Counted from the first letter of the stretch, positions 1 to 8,765 are shown. The stretch: DNA of 64,000 nt from Neisseria sicca (GCF_017753665.1 NZ_CP072524.1:558001-622000), one strand, 5' to 3'. Program-made: numbers and translations. The notes: a model not told the origin generated them from the letters alone.

Positions 1-87
1 TATTTGAATTTACTCCTTTCCAATCTGCCGTTTCATTCCCGATTATCGCGCCCTTCGTTATTGCACATCAAAAATACAGGAAAACAA

Positions 88-288
88 ATGTTTTGGTACA
101 TCATAGGTTTTTGCGCCTTTGTCGTTTCGCTTCTCGCGCTTTGGGTCAACGCCAGCGCATTCGGTATGCAGGATGACGATACGCCGCAATCGGAATACGA
201 AAAACGCCTTGGTCTGGGAACGAAATTGAAAGACAAGGAAACCGCCGCCAAAGAGCGTGCCGCCGCGCGTTTCCATCCGGACGATTGA
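88..288 (+). CDS. small single-pass membrane protein of unknown function
   Basis: The product has 66 residues. A hydrophobic stretch at about residues 3-24 looks like one membrane helix or an uncleaved signal. A charged tail follows, rich in Lys, Glu and Ala, probably cytoplasmic or periplasmic. I chose the ATG at 88 because an AGGA lies 7 bases upstream and the helix begins at once; the frame is open upstream to base 4 but without a convincing start. The sirtuin gene follows after 45 bases on the same strand. I recognise no family. Confidence 0.6.
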   Translation: MFWYIIGFCAFVVSLLALWVNASAFGMQDDDTPQSEYEKRLGLGTKLKDKETAAKERAAARFHPDD

Positions 289-333
289 GCCGTTTGGCAA
301 TATGGGTTTCAGACGACATAAGGAGTCCGAACA

Positions 334-1014
334 ATGAAAAAATGCGTTGTCCTGACCGGTGCAGGAATCAGCGCCGACAGCGGGTTGCTGACTTTCCGCG
401 ATGCGGGCGGTTTGTGGGAAGGGCATAAGGTGACGGATGTCTGCACGCCCGAAGCCTTGGCGCGTAATCCCAAGCTCGTCATCGATTTCTACAACCAGCG
501 CAGGCTTCAGGCAAATGCCGCCGAGCCGAATGCCGCGCATCTGGCGTTGGTCAAGCTGGCGCAATATTACGATGTGCACATCATTACGCAGAATGTGGAC
601 GCGCTGCATGAGAAGGCGGGCAGCAGCAAAGTATTGCACCTGCACGGCGAGCTGAACAAACTGCGCAGCACCGTCGATGAAGACGAAATCATCGAATTTA
701 CCGGCGAGCAGACCGATGACGTGCGCGACAGCCAAGGCAATCCGATGCGCCCGCATATCGTGTTTTTCGGTGAGCAAGTGCCGATGTTTGACGCGGCGGT
801 CGAGGAAATGCGCGATACGGATGTGGTCATGATCGTCGGCACATCGATGCAGGTTTATCCGGCAGCTTCGCTGATTCATTACGCGCCGCCCGATGCAGAA
901 CGCTATCTGGTCGATCCGAATCCGCAAGGCGTGGGCGCGGATGTCGAAGTGATTCCGAAACGCGCGGCAGAAGGCGTGCCGGCATTGGTGGAGTATTTGA
1001 TTTGTCGGGTTTGA
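334..1014 (+). CDS. cobB: Sir2-family NAD-dependent protein deacylase (sirtuin), zinc-less type
   Basis: Sirtuins remove acyl groups from lysines using NAD+ in the cytoplasm. The 226-residue protein has the NAD-binding GAGISADSG motif at 9-17, FRD at 21-23, TQNVD at 85-89 and the catalytic His in LHLHGEL (His104). A Tyr53-x-x-Arg56 pair matches the signature of desuccinylase/demalonylase sirtuins. No Cys-x-x-Cys pair exists between the catalytic His and the C-terminal Rossmann half, so the usual zinc site is absent. The gene ends in an uptake-sequence stem-loop. The acyl preference is inferred. Confidence 0.85.
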   Translation: MKKCVVLTGAGISADSGLLTFRDAGGLWEGHKVTDVCTPEALARNPKLVIDFYNQRRLQANAAEPNAAHLALVKLAQYYDVHIITQNVDALHEKAGSSKVLHLHGELNKLRSTVDEDEIIEFTGEQTDDVRDSQGNPMRPHIVFFGEQVPMFDAAVEEMRDTDVVMIVGTSMQVYPAASLIHYAPPDAERYLVDPNPQGVGADVEVIPKRAAEGVPALVEYLICRV

Positions 1015-1028
1015 GAATTAATTAAGGA

Positions 1029-1061
1029 AAGGTCGTCTGAAGAAGTTTCAGACGACCTTTG
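1029..1061 (+). terminator. uptake-sequence inverted pair, likely terminator of the sirtuin gene
   Basis: Two opposed AGGTCGTCTGAA copies form a stem followed by T residues, 15 bases after the stop codon. Confidence 0.6.
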
Positions 1062-1167
1062 GTATTGTATGTGGCTATCCGGTTGGAGATTGTTTGGCGG
1101 GAAGTTTAAATGTTAAGTGTGGATATTGTCTTCACTCTCGCCCCTATATGACTAACCTATCGTCGTC

Positions 1168-1262
1168 ATTCCCGCGCAGGCAGGAATCCGGAAGTTTAAA
1201 GTTATGGCAGCTTTGAAATCATTCCGAAATGCCGAGGTCTGGATTCCCGCCTGCGCGGGAAT
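1168..1262. repeat. dRS3-flanked neisserial intergenic mosaic element
   Basis: Two 20-bp dRS3 units (ATTCCC, 8 bases, GGGAAT; the left one has an A for G) at 1168-1187 and 1243-1262 flank a 55-bp core. It lies in the 408-bp gap between the convergent sirtuin and mutL genes, where I see no gene. Confidence 0.75.
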
Positions 1263-1366
1263 GACGATGGATAAGGGTTTCTTTGAGTTTTTTAAAGTTA
1301 TATCGGCGGTGGTTTTCGTGGGCAAAGCCCACGCTACGGTTGGGTTTTTTGATTGAATTCGAGATA

Positions 1367-1408
1367 AAAGGTCGTCTGAAAGCTTAAATCCGTTTTCAGA
1401 CGACCTTT
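1367..1408 (-). terminator. uptake-sequence inverted pair behind mutL
   Basis: Opposed AGGTCGTCTGAA copies form a stem ending 14 bases beyond the mutL stop codon. Confidence 0.6.
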
Positions 1409-1422
1409 GTTTTTCATCAGCA

Positions 1423-3417
1423 TTATTGTCCGCGTAAGAACAGTGCGTCCAATTCTTTCAGCGTCAGTTTTACCCAGGTCGGGCGGCCGTGGTTGCATTG
1501 GTTGCTGCGCGGGGTGTTTTCCATGTCGCGCAGGAGGGCGTTCATTTCGGGCAGGGTGAGCTGGCGGCCGGCGCGGACGGAGCCGTGGCAGGACATGGTG
1601 GCGAGGATGTGGTTTTCGTGTTCTTCGATGGTTTGGCTGCTGCCGACTTGGGCGAGTTCGCCCAATACGTCTTTGGCGAGCGAGACGACGTCGGCTTTGC
1701 CGAGCATGGCGGGGACGGCGCGGACGGCGATGGTGTTGCCGCCCATGTCGGACAGTTCCAACCCGAAGCCTGCCAGTGTGTCGGCGTGGTCAGAAAGGGC
1801 GGCGCATTCTTCGTGGGACGCGGCGAAGGTAACGGGGATGAGCAGGCGTTGGCTTTGCAGGTTGCCGTTTTCCTGCCGCTGGCGTTTCATTTTTTCGTAG
1901 TTGACGCGCTCGGCGGCGGCGTGCATGTCGATGAGCAGCAGGCTGTCTTCGGCTTGGGCGAGGATGTAGATGCCTAATAGTTGGGCGATGGCGAAGCCGA
2001 GCGGCGGCAGTTCGGGTTTGGGGTCGTCTGAAAAGCTGCGTGCGGGGATTTCAGACGACGTGGCGGATGTGCTGCCGAAGCGGGCTTGTTCGAATTGTGC
2101 CAACTCGATGTCTGCTTCATCGGCTGCGGTGTTTTTGAAGAGTTCGGCGTAGGTGTTGAGGGCGGCACGGCTTTCGCGCAGGGACAGGCTGCGCTGCTGA
2201 GGCGCGCGTGCTGCCTGATAGGGCATGGGGGCGGTTTTGTCGGAACCGAAGGCGCTGCGCGGTTCGGAAACGTGTGTGTTTGGTGTGGCGGCGAAAATGT
2301 TTTCAGACGACGTGGTCGTGTTTTGGAGAAACTGATTATGCTCGTTTTCAGACGACGTTGATGCGGGACGGATGCCTGTGATTTCGTGCAACACTTCGCC
2401 TGCGTTGCCGACGCTTTCGGTCAAGTCGGCGCGGGTGTCGGCGAGGGCTTTGTTGAGGGTGTGGAACACGAGTTGGTGTACCTGCTGGCTGTCGCGGAAG
2501 CGGATTTCGGTTTTGGTGGGGTGTACGTTGACGTCCACGGCTTCGGGCGGCAGGCTGAGGAAGAGGACGAAGGCGGGGGTGAGGGCGTTGTGCAATACGT
2601 CGCGGTATGCTTGTTTGACGGCATGGAGCATGACTTTGTCGCGCACGAAGCGGTGGTTGACGAAGCAGTATTGTTTGTCGGTTTTGCCTTTGGCGAAGGT
2701 GGGTTTGGCGATGGCGCCGTAAAGCCGCAGCGCGCCGTTGCCGCTGTCGATTTCTAGGGATGCCGCCTGAAAGTCTTCGCCGACGATGGCGGCTATGCGT
2801 TCGTGCAGGCTTTGGGCGGGGAGTTTGAACACTTGTTTGCCGTCGCGTTTGAGCGAGAAGGCGATGTGCGGATGCGCCAGCGCGAGGCGTTCGAGCATGG
2901 TGGCGCAGTGGGCGTATTCGGTGTTTTCGGATTTGAGGAACTTGCGCCGCGCGGGAGTGTTGAAGAAGAGTTCGGCGGCTTCAATGGTGGTGCCGACGGG
3001 ATGGGCGGCGGCGGTGGGGCTGCTGAGTTTGCCGTCTTCGGCTTTGACTTGGGTCGCGTGTGCGCTGCCGTCTTGGCGGCTGGTCAGGGTCAGGCGGCTG
3101 ACGGAGGCGATGCTTGCCAAGCCTTCGCCGCGAAAGCCCATGCTGGCGACGTGTTCCAAGTCGTTTAAGGTTTTGATTTTGCTGGTGGCGTGGCGGTGGA
3201 GTGCGAGTTCGATGTCGTCGGGGTGGATGCCGCCGCCGTTGTCGCTGACGCGGATGAGGCGGATGCCGCCGCCTGCCAGCTCGACTTCAATCGCCGTCGC
3301 GCCTGCGTCTATGCTGTTTTCGACGATTTCTTTGAGGGCGTTGGCGGGGCGTTCGACCACTTCGCCGGCGGCGATTTGGTTGACGAGGTGGTCGGGCAGG
3401 GCGGCGATTCGGGACAT
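1423..3417 (-). CDS. mutL: DNA mismatch repair protein MutL
   Basis: MutL links MutS mismatch recognition to strand incision and removal. The 664-residue protein has an N-terminal GHKL ATPase (EIVENSIDAGA near 30-40, DNGGGI near 60, MGFRGEGLASI near 93-103), a long low-complexity linker (about 340-475) and a C-terminal dimerisation domain. That domain carries DMHA-x2-E-x4-E, the endonuclease metal motif of the type described for gonococcal MutL, with Met replacing the usual Gln. CHGS and CNHGRP motifs near the C-terminus fit an endonuclease-type MutL. The linker contains four uptake sequences that encode Thr-Ser-Ser-Glu-like residues. Confidence 0.96.
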   Translation of the reverse strand: MSRIAALPDHLVNQIAAGEVVERPANALKEIVENSIDAGATAIEVELAGGGIRLIRVSDNGGGIHPDDIELALHRHATSKIKTLNDLEHVASMGFRGEGLASIASVSRLTLTSRQDGSAHATQVKAEDGKLSSPTAAAHPVGTTIEAAELFFNTPARRKFLKSENTEYAHCATMLERLALAHPHIAFSLKRDGKQVFKLPAQSLHERIAAIVGEDFQAASLEIDSGNGALRLYGAIAKPTFAKGKTDKQYCFVNHRFVRDKVMLHAVKQAYRDVLHNALTPAFVLFLSLPPEAVDVNVHPTKTEIRFRDSQQVHQLVFHTLNKALADTRADLTESVGNAGEVLHEITGIRPASTSSENEHNQFLQNTTTSSENIFAATPNTHVSEPRSAFGSDKTAPMPYQAARAPQQRSLSLRESRAALNTYAELFKNTAADEADIELAQFEQARFGSTSATSSEIPARSFSDDPKPELPPLGFAIAQLLGIYILAQAEDSLLLIDMHAAAERVNYEKMKRQRQENGNLQSQRLLIPVTFAASHEECAALSDHADTLAGFGLELSDMGGNTIAVRAVPAMLGKADVVSLAKDVLGELAQVGSSQTIEEHENHILATMSCHGSVRAGRQLTLPEMNALLRDMENTPRSNQCNHGRPTWVKLTLKELDALFLRGQ

Positions 3418-3454
3418 GGGTTTCTTCCGTTTTCAAACTGGCGGGTATTATAGC

Positions 3455-3499
3455 AAAAGGTCGTCTGAAAACCGGAATCGGGATTTCAGACGACCTTTT
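3455..3499 (-). terminator. uptake-sequence inverted pair behind ribB
   Basis: AGGTCGTCTGAA and its complement form a stem 16 bases after the ribB stop, before the mutL start. Confidence 0.55.
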
Positions 3500-3514
3500 G
3501 ATCAGACGGGCGGT

Positions 3515-4852
3515 TTATTTGTTTTCTGCTTCTTCAAAACCGACGACTTCCAAGCCGAAGCCGGTCAGGCCGGTGAAGGCGGAGGGTTGGCCTAACACGC
3601 GCAGTTTGCCGACGTTGAGGCCGGCGAGGATTTGCGCGCCGATGCCGTAGCTTTTGCTGTCCCATTTGTAGGCTTGATTGGCGCCTTTGGGCAGGGTGCG
3701 GTCGAGCAGGGTGGCGCCGTCTTCGGTACGATGCAGGAGGATGACGACGCCGCTGTCGGCTTGCTGGATGCGTTCAAGGGCTTTGGGCAGTGACCAGGAA
3801 TGGCGCGGGTTGGCTTGGATGAAGTCCATGACGCTGAAGGGTTCGTGTACGCGGACGAGGGTTTCGGTGTCGGCGGTGGGCTTGCCTTTGACGAGGGCGA
3901 GGTGGGTTTCGCCGGAGAGTTTGTCAACGTAAACGTGTTGCTGGAATTCGCCCCACGGGGTTTGTACGGGGGCGTTGCCCATGTCTTCGAGCAGGCTTTC
4001 GGTGCGGCTGCGGTATTCGATAAGGTCGGTAATTGTGCCGATTTTGAGGTTGTGTTCTTCGGCGAACTTCATCAGTTCAGGCATACGCGCCATGGTGCCG
4101 TCGTCGTTGATGATTTCGCAGATGACGGCGGCGGGGATTAGCCCGTTCATTTGTGCCAAGTCGACGCCGGCTTCGGTGTGTCCGGCGCGTACTAGGACGC
4201 CGCCTTTTTGCGCACGCAAGGGGAAAATATGACCGGGTTGGACGATGTCTTCGGGTTTGGCGGTCGGGGAAACGGCGGTTTGGATGGTCAGGGCGCGGTC
4301 GGCGGCGGAAATGCCGGTGGTGATGCCTTGCGCCGCTTCGATGGAAACGGTGAAGTTGGTACCGTATTGCGCGCCGTTTTTCTGGGTCATCATGGGCAGG
4401 CCGAGCCGCTCGACCATGCTGCCTTCCATCGGCAGGCAAACCAGTCCGCGCGCGTGTTTGATCATGAAGTTGATGGCTTCGGGGGTAACAAACTGCGCTG
4501 CCATTAGCAAATCGCCTTCGTTTTCGCGGTCTTCCGCGTCGGTGATGATGACCATTTTGCCGGCTTTGATGTCGGTGAGGATTTCGGGGATGGAGGAAAT
4601 GTGGGGCATGGTGCGTCTTTCTTGATGGTCGGATTGGGCTATGGCGTGTTCTTGATCCAGCCACATGGCGGGCATTTGCGCCGCCTGTTCGATTTTGCGG
4701 GCTTTTTTCTCGCCGAAGGATTTGTTTTTCAGAAGGGCGGACAATTCGCCTTGGTTGATGGCGATGGCTTCGGCAAAACGGGTTTGCTGGCCGCCGTATT
4801 TGTCCGCTATCCATTGCCGCAGGTTGCGGCGGCGCAGGTCGGTGGTGTTCAT
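3515..4852 (-). CDS. ribB: 3,4-dihydroxy-2-butanone 4-phosphate synthase with degenerate GTP cyclohydrolase II domain and N-terminal HTH extension
   Basis: The RibB domain makes the four-carbon riboflavin precursor from ribulose 5-phosphate. It starts near residue 86 and shows DAEDRENEGD, DRALTI, PGHIFPLRA and HTEAGVD. The C-terminal third resembles GTP cyclohydrolase II but has no zinc-binding cysteine cluster, so it is probably not a cyclohydrolase. Residues 1-80 look like a Cro/C1-type helix-turn-helix domain (QTRFAEAIAINQGELSALL). The frame is open across the junction. A shorter 364-residue form could start at the Met whose codon ends at 4609, preceded by a weak AAGAAAG. The frame is also open to 4912. 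Confidence 0.85.
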   Translation of the reverse strand: MNTTDLRRRNLRQWIADKYGGQQTRFAEAIAINQGELSALLKNKSFGEKKARKIEQAAQMPAMWLDQEHAIAQSDHQERRTMPHISSIPEILTDIKAGKMVIITDAEDRENEGDLLMAAQFVTPEAINFMIKHARGLVCLPMEGSMVERLGLPMMTQKNGAQYGTNFTVSIEAAQGITTGISAADRALTIQTAVSPTAKPEDIVQPGHIFPLRAQKGGVLVRAGHTEAGVDLAQMNGLIPAAVICEIINDDGTMARMPELMKFAEEHNLKIGTITDLIEYRSRTESLLEDMGNAPVQTPWGEFQQHVYVDKLSGETHLALVKGKPTADTETLVRVHEPFSVMDFIQANPRHSWSLPKALERIQQADSGVVILLHRTEDGATLLDRTLPKGANQAYKWDSKSYGIGAQILAGLNVGKLRVLGQPSAFTGLTGFGLEVVGFEEAENK

Positions 4853-4961
4853 GATGTGTGGTGTGGCTGAAAGGATGTAGGCGATTGTAGTCTTGTCTTT
4901 ACCAAAAGGCAAACTGTGTTTAACGGCGGATTTTCATTACCTTTTGGTAATGTTTTGACAG

Positions 4962-5004
4962 GAGGTCGTCTGAAAAACAAAAATGGCGTTTTCAGACGAC
5001 CTTT
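4962..5004. repeat. uptake-sequence inverted pair between divergent genes
   Basis: A pair of opposed AGGTCGTCTGAA copies lies upstream of both ribB and the DUF4230 gene. It cannot terminate either, so it is more likely an uptake signal. Confidence 0.6.
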
Positions 5005-5039
5005 GCTTGAAATCTGAACATTTGAAAGAATATGGGCGT

Positions 5040-5146
5040 TATAGTGGATTAAAATAAAAATGAGACAAGGCGGCAACGCCCGCCGTGTACGGGTAGTACA
5101 TAAGGGCGTTGGCAACGCCGTATCATTGCAATTTTAATCCACTATA
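5040..5146. repeat. Correia-like miniature element with an unusual core
   Basis: The 107-bp element begins TATAGTGGATTAAAAT and ends ATTTTAATCCACTATA, the terminal repeats typical of Correia elements. The interior (GGCGGCAACGCC and matching arms) differs from the two Correia cores elsewhere in this window. It ends 31 bases before the DUF4230 gene. Confidence 0.75.
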
Positions 5147-5177
5147 AGTTTAACGCAACCGAAAAGGGTCTAACCTG

Positions 5178-5780
5178 ATGAAAATGGTTTACCGATTGAT
5201 TTTAATATCTATTTTTTGCGCAGTCGCAGCAGCGGGCGGCTGGTTTTATGCCCAGCACCGCAACGACAACGCCCATGAAGCGATTTCGCGCGAAGGCGTT
5301 TTGATGCAGATTAAGCAGATGAACCGCTTGGAAAGCACGGCTTTTTACATCGACACCATCATCCGCACCGAGAAAAAAGGCGACTGGCGCAGATTGTGGC
5401 AGGACTCGCAAAGCGGTCTGTTTATCGTGCGCGGCAAAGTGTTGGCGGGCTTGGATTTGGACAAACTTCACGCCGACAACGTCAATATCGTGGACGGAAA
5501 AGTCCTCATCAGCCTGCCGCCCGTAGAAATCCTCAGCGTCGATTTGGAAAATATCGAGGTGTACGACATCCAAACCGGCTCGTTCAACCTTTTGCCCGTG
5601 GATAAGGCAGTGTTCAAAACCGTGCAGGACGAAGCCAAAAAACAAGTTCTCGCCAGCGCGTGCAAAGCCCAAATTTTGGATCACGCCAACCGCCAGGCGC
5701 AAACGCAGCTTGAAAACCTGTTTGCCCTGACGCAGACGCAGGTATCGGTTTATCCGGCGGCAGTGGGGCAGTGCAACTGA
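5178..5780 (+). CDS. DUF4230-family membrane-anchored protein
   Basis: The 200-residue product has an N-terminal hydrophobic anchor (about 5-24). The rest is probably periplasmic and includes alternating beta-type segments (GKVLAGLDLDKL, VLISLPPVEILSVDLEN) and a charged helical region, as in DUF4230 proteins. The function of this family is not known to me. The start is supported by its position directly before the anchor. A Correia-like element lies immediately upstream and may supply promoter sequence. Confidence 0.6.
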   Translation: MKMVYRLILISIFCAVAAAGGWFYAQHRNDNAHEAISREGVLMQIKQMNRLESTAFYIDTIIRTEKKGDWRRLWQDSQSGLFIVRGKVLAGLDLDKLHADNVNIVDGKVLISLPPVEILSVDLENIEVYDIQTGSFNLLPVDKAVFKTVQDEAKKQVLASACKAQILDHANRQAQTQLENLFALTQTQVSVYPAAVGQCN

Positions 5781-5962
5781 ACGCTGGATGACGTTTGACA
5801 GCATAATATTGCGAGTGGGTAACCAAAAGTGTATTTGGATTTGCATACCTTTTCCCAATAAGGTGTTTCGGTAGGCGAGACTTTTTGAGAAAATACATTG
5901 CCTTTTGCAAGGTATTTGAAGAATTCATTTTTTACATAACAAACAAATTTAAAGGAACACTG

Positions 5963-6802
5963 GTGAAACGTGTCTTTCTGTTTCTCGTAACCAATATCGC
6001 GGTTTTAGTCGTCATCCGGATTGTTTTGGCAGTCCTCGGTATCAACAGTACGGACCAAGTCGGCAGCCTGCTGGTGTATTCTGCCGTCGTCGGCTTTACC
6101 GGTTCGATTATTTCTTTGCTCATGTCCAAAACCATCGCTAAAAACTCGGTGGGTGCGGAGGTTATCGTTCAACCGCGCAGCGAAGAAGAAGCATGGCTTT
6201 TGGCAACTGTTGAAGCGCAGGCCCGTCAATGGAGTCTTAAAACCCCCGAAGTGGCGATTTATCATTCTCCCGAACCGAATGCTTTTGCAACCGGCGCGAC
6301 ACGCAACAGCTCTTTAGTCGCCGTCAGTACCGGCCTTCTCGATCATATGACCCGGGACGAGGTCGAAGCGGTTTTGGCGCACGAGATGGCGCACGTCGGC
6401 AACGGTGATATGGTTACGTTGACGCTGATACAGGGTGTCGTCAATACGTTTGTGGTTTTCTTGGCACGCGTCGTTTCCGGCATGATTGCCCGCAATAACG
6501 ACGGCAGCACTTCCCAAGGCACATATTTTATGGTGAGCATGGTGTTGCAGATTGTGTTCGGCTTTTTGGCAAGTATTATCGTCATGTGGTTCAGCCGTCA
6601 GCGCGAATACCGTGCGGATGCGGGTGCCGCCAAGTTGGTCGGTGCGCATAAAATGATTGCCGCGCTGCAACGTTTGAAAGGCAGCACGAGTGATTTGCCC
6701 GAGCAGATGAATGCGATGGGTATTGCCAGCGATGCCAAAGATTCCCTGCTGAGTACGCACCCTTCTTTGGATAACCGCATTGCGCGCTTGAAAAATCTGT
6801 AA
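5963..6802 (+). CDS. htpX: membrane zinc metalloprotease HtpX
   Basis: HtpX degrades damaged membrane proteins in the inner membrane. The 279-residue M48-family protein has two N-terminal membrane helices (about 4-24 and 36-55), the zinc motif HEMAH at 140-144, two further helices and a third metal ligand in the RQREYRADAGA segment. I chose the GTG at 5963, preceded by AAAGGAA, because the protein then begins MKRVFLFL like other neisserial HtpX. The frame is open from 5885. Confidence 0.93.
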   Translation: MKRVFLFLVTNIAVLVVIRIVLAVLGINSTDQVGSLLVYSAVVGFTGSIISLLMSKTIAKNSVGAEVIVQPRSEEEAWLLATVEAQARQWSLKTPEVAIYHSPEPNAFATGATRNSSLVAVSTGLLDHMTRDEVEAVLAHEMAHVGNGDMVTLTLIQGVVNTFVVFLARVVSGMIARNNDGSTSQGTYFMVSMVLQIVFGFLASIIVMWFSRQREYRADAGAAKLVGAHKMIAALQRLKGSTSDLPEQMNAMGIASDAKDSLLSTHPSLDNRIARLKNL

Positions 6803-6813
6803 TGCGAAAAAAC

Positions 6814-6857
6814 AAAAGGTCGTCTGAAACTAAATTTGGTTTCAGACGACCTTTTTT
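6814..6857 (+). terminator. uptake-sequence inverted pair behind htpX
   Basis: AGGTCGTCTGAAAC and its complement form a stem followed by a seven-T run. Confidence 0.65.
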
Positions 6858-6930
6858 TCATGAGTGTTTCGGATAGACGGCCGCAGTATGGGGACGATAC
6901 AATAGCATCCCTTTTCAGAGAGCTATAACA

Positions 6931-7686
6931 ATGAATATCTTGATTTCCAATGACGACGGGTACTCTTCGCAGGGCATAGCCATTTTGGCGAGGGTAGCGG
7001 CGGAGTTTGCCAATGTCCGCATCGTTGCCCCAGAACGCGACCGAAGCGGCGTCAGCAATTCTTTGACGCTCGACCGCCCTTTGCAAATGAAGCAGGCGGC
7101 AAACGGGTTTTATTATGTTGACGGTACGCCCACCGACTGTATTCATGTGGGTTGTCATGTGCTTTCGGATTTTAAACCCGATTTGGTCCTTTCAGGCATC
7201 AATAATGGTGCGAACATGGGAGATGATACGCTTTATTCGGGAACGGTTGCCGCAGCGACCGAAGCCTTCCTGATGGGCATTCCTGCCGTTGCGTTGTCTT
7301 TGAACGATACGCGGGGGCGTTATTGGCAGACGGCGGAACAGGCCGCTTGGATGATATTGGAGCGGTTGTTGAAAAATCCGCCTAAAACGCCTGTCCTTTG
7401 GAACATCAATATTCCCGCCGTACCGCCGGATGCGGTGCAAGGTATCAAAACAACGCGGTTGGGGCGGCGGCATCATGAGCAAAGCGTTATCCCGATGAAG
7501 AATCCCCGCGGTGAGTCTATTTATTGGATAGGCCCCGTCGGCGATATTTCCGACCGGGAGCAAGGTACGGATTTCGGGGAATGTGAATCAGGCTTTATCA
7601 CGGTTACACCGCTGCAAATCGATTTGACTTCCTACCGCCATATGGATGCAGTCAGCGGATTTTGGCAGGATGGCAAAGAGGAATAA
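6931..7686 (+). CDS. surE: 5'/3'-nucleotidase SurE
   Basis: SurE is a cytoplasmic metal-dependent nucleotidase linked to stationary-phase survival. The 251-residue protein has the metal ligands in SNDDG (Asp8, Asp9), the conserved Ser39 in RSGVSNSLT and the SGINNGANMGDD loop. Its partner nlpD follows 172 bases downstream, the surE-nlpD order known from many proteobacteria. A GC-rich hairpin separates the two. Confidence 0.94.
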   Translation: MNILISNDDGYSSQGIAILARVAAEFANVRIVAPERDRSGVSNSLTLDRPLQMKQAANGFYYVDGTPTDCIHVGCHVLSDFKPDLVLSGINNGANMGDDTLYSGTVAAATEAFLMGIPAVALSLNDTRGRYWQTAEQAAWMILERLLKNPPKTPVLWNINIPAVPPDAVQGIKTTRLGRRHHEQSVIPMKNPRGESIYWIGPVGDISDREQGTDFGECESGFITVTPLQIDLTSYRHMDAVSGFWQDGKEE

Positions 7687-7771
7687 GCACACAGATTTCT
7701 GTTTTTGTCGAATGCTTTCAGACGACCTTTTTGTTCTGAAACAGGCGCGGCAAGCCGATTTAACAGTCCCT

Positions 7772-7807
7772 AACCGCCCCGATACTTGAGGGGCGGGCTT
7801 ATTTTTA
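7772..7807 (+). terminator. Rho-independent terminator of surE
   Basis: CCGCCCC and GGGGCGG form a strong stem with a short loop, followed by a T-rich stretch. Confidence 0.7.
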
Positions 7808-7858
7808 TTATGATATGCACCAATCAAGACAATAACCCCGATATAAAGGTCATCGATT

Positions 7859-8755
7859 ATGTTGAAAAAAACCGCATTTTATGCCGCTTTCGCCCTGACA
7901 TTGGGCGCATGTACCAGCCAGCAACCCGCCCCCGTCGTCGTCGGTAATGCCGGTTCCGGTACTTCTTCCAATCCTTATGGTGCGACCCCTTACGGCACAA
8001 ATGCGCCGGCAGCCAACGATGCCCCTTATACTCCTCCGTCCGCTCCGGCTGCCAACAGCAGCTATACGCCTCCTGTTTCCGGTGGTGCCTATGTTCCGTC
8101 CTATGCTCCGGTTGACATCAATGCAGCAACGCATACTGTCGTCCGTGGCGATACCGTTTACAATATTTCCAAACGCTACCATATTACCCAAGACAATCTG
8201 CGTGAATGGAATGGTTTGACTGACAATAACATCAGCGTCGGACAAAATCTGCGCGTCAAACCGGCCGGTTATACTGCCCCTGCTTCGACTGCGGCAGCCA
8301 AACCGTCATATTCTGCACCTGCACCCGTTGCCAAGCCTGCTCCTGCACCTCTCAATACGCCGACAGTTGCTACCGGTGCAACCCGTACAGTCAGCGGCAT
8401 CACATGGCAACGTCCGACCAATGGTAACCTCCTTGCCAACTTTGGCGGCAGCAATAAAGGCGTGGACATCGGCGGTAATGCTGGTCAGCCCGTCGTAGCT
8501 GCTGCAGACGGTAAAGTGGTTTATGCAGGCTCGGGTTTGCGCGGTTATGGTAACCTTGTCATCATCCAACATAACTCCTCATTCTTGAGCGCATACGGAC
8601 ACAACCAACGTCTGCTCGTCAATGAAGGACAAAATGTCAAACGAGGACAAACCATTGCACAAATGGGTAATACCGATGCCAACCGTACCCAACTTCACTT
8701 CGAAGTCCGTCAAAACGGCAAACCGGTCAATCCTGCCACTTATATTGCATTCTGA
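7859..8755 (+). CDS. nlpD: NlpD-type LysM/M23 lipoprotein (amidase activator)
   Basis: NlpD-like proteins stimulate peptidoglycan amidases during cell separation. The 298-residue precursor has a lipoprotein signal with lipobox LGAC (Cys18), a Pro/Ala/Ser/Thr-rich linker, a LysM domain at about 95-138, a second linker, and a LytM domain at about 190-298. The first zinc His of M23 peptidases is replaced (NKGVDIGG), as in E. coli NlpD, so it probably does not cut peptidoglycan. A paralogue lies at 49682-50368. Confidence 0.9.
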   Translation: MLKKTAFYAAFALTLGACTSQQPAPVVVGNAGSGTSSNPYGATPYGTNAPAANDAPYTPPSAPAANSSYTPPVSGGAYVPSYAPVDINAATHTVVRGDTVYNISKRYHITQDNLREWNGLTDNNISVGQNLRVKPAGYTAPASTAAAKPSYSAPAPVAKPAPAPLNTPTVATGATRTVSGITWQRPTNGNLLANFGGSNKGVDIGGNAGQPVVAAADGKVVYAGSGLRGYGNLVIIQHNSSFLSAYGHNQRLLVNEGQNVKRGQTIAQMGNTDANRTQLHFEVRQNGKPVNPATYIAF

Positions 8756-8765
8756 TGAACAAATT

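Noticed and set aside
58..927. 289-codon open frame on the minus strand opposite the sirtuin gene
   Set aside because: It is a shadow of a well-supported gene, with no start signal and no family resemblance.
4853..5177. FMN riboswitch upstream of ribB
   Set aside because: The conserved FMN-aptamer segments could not be found on either strand.
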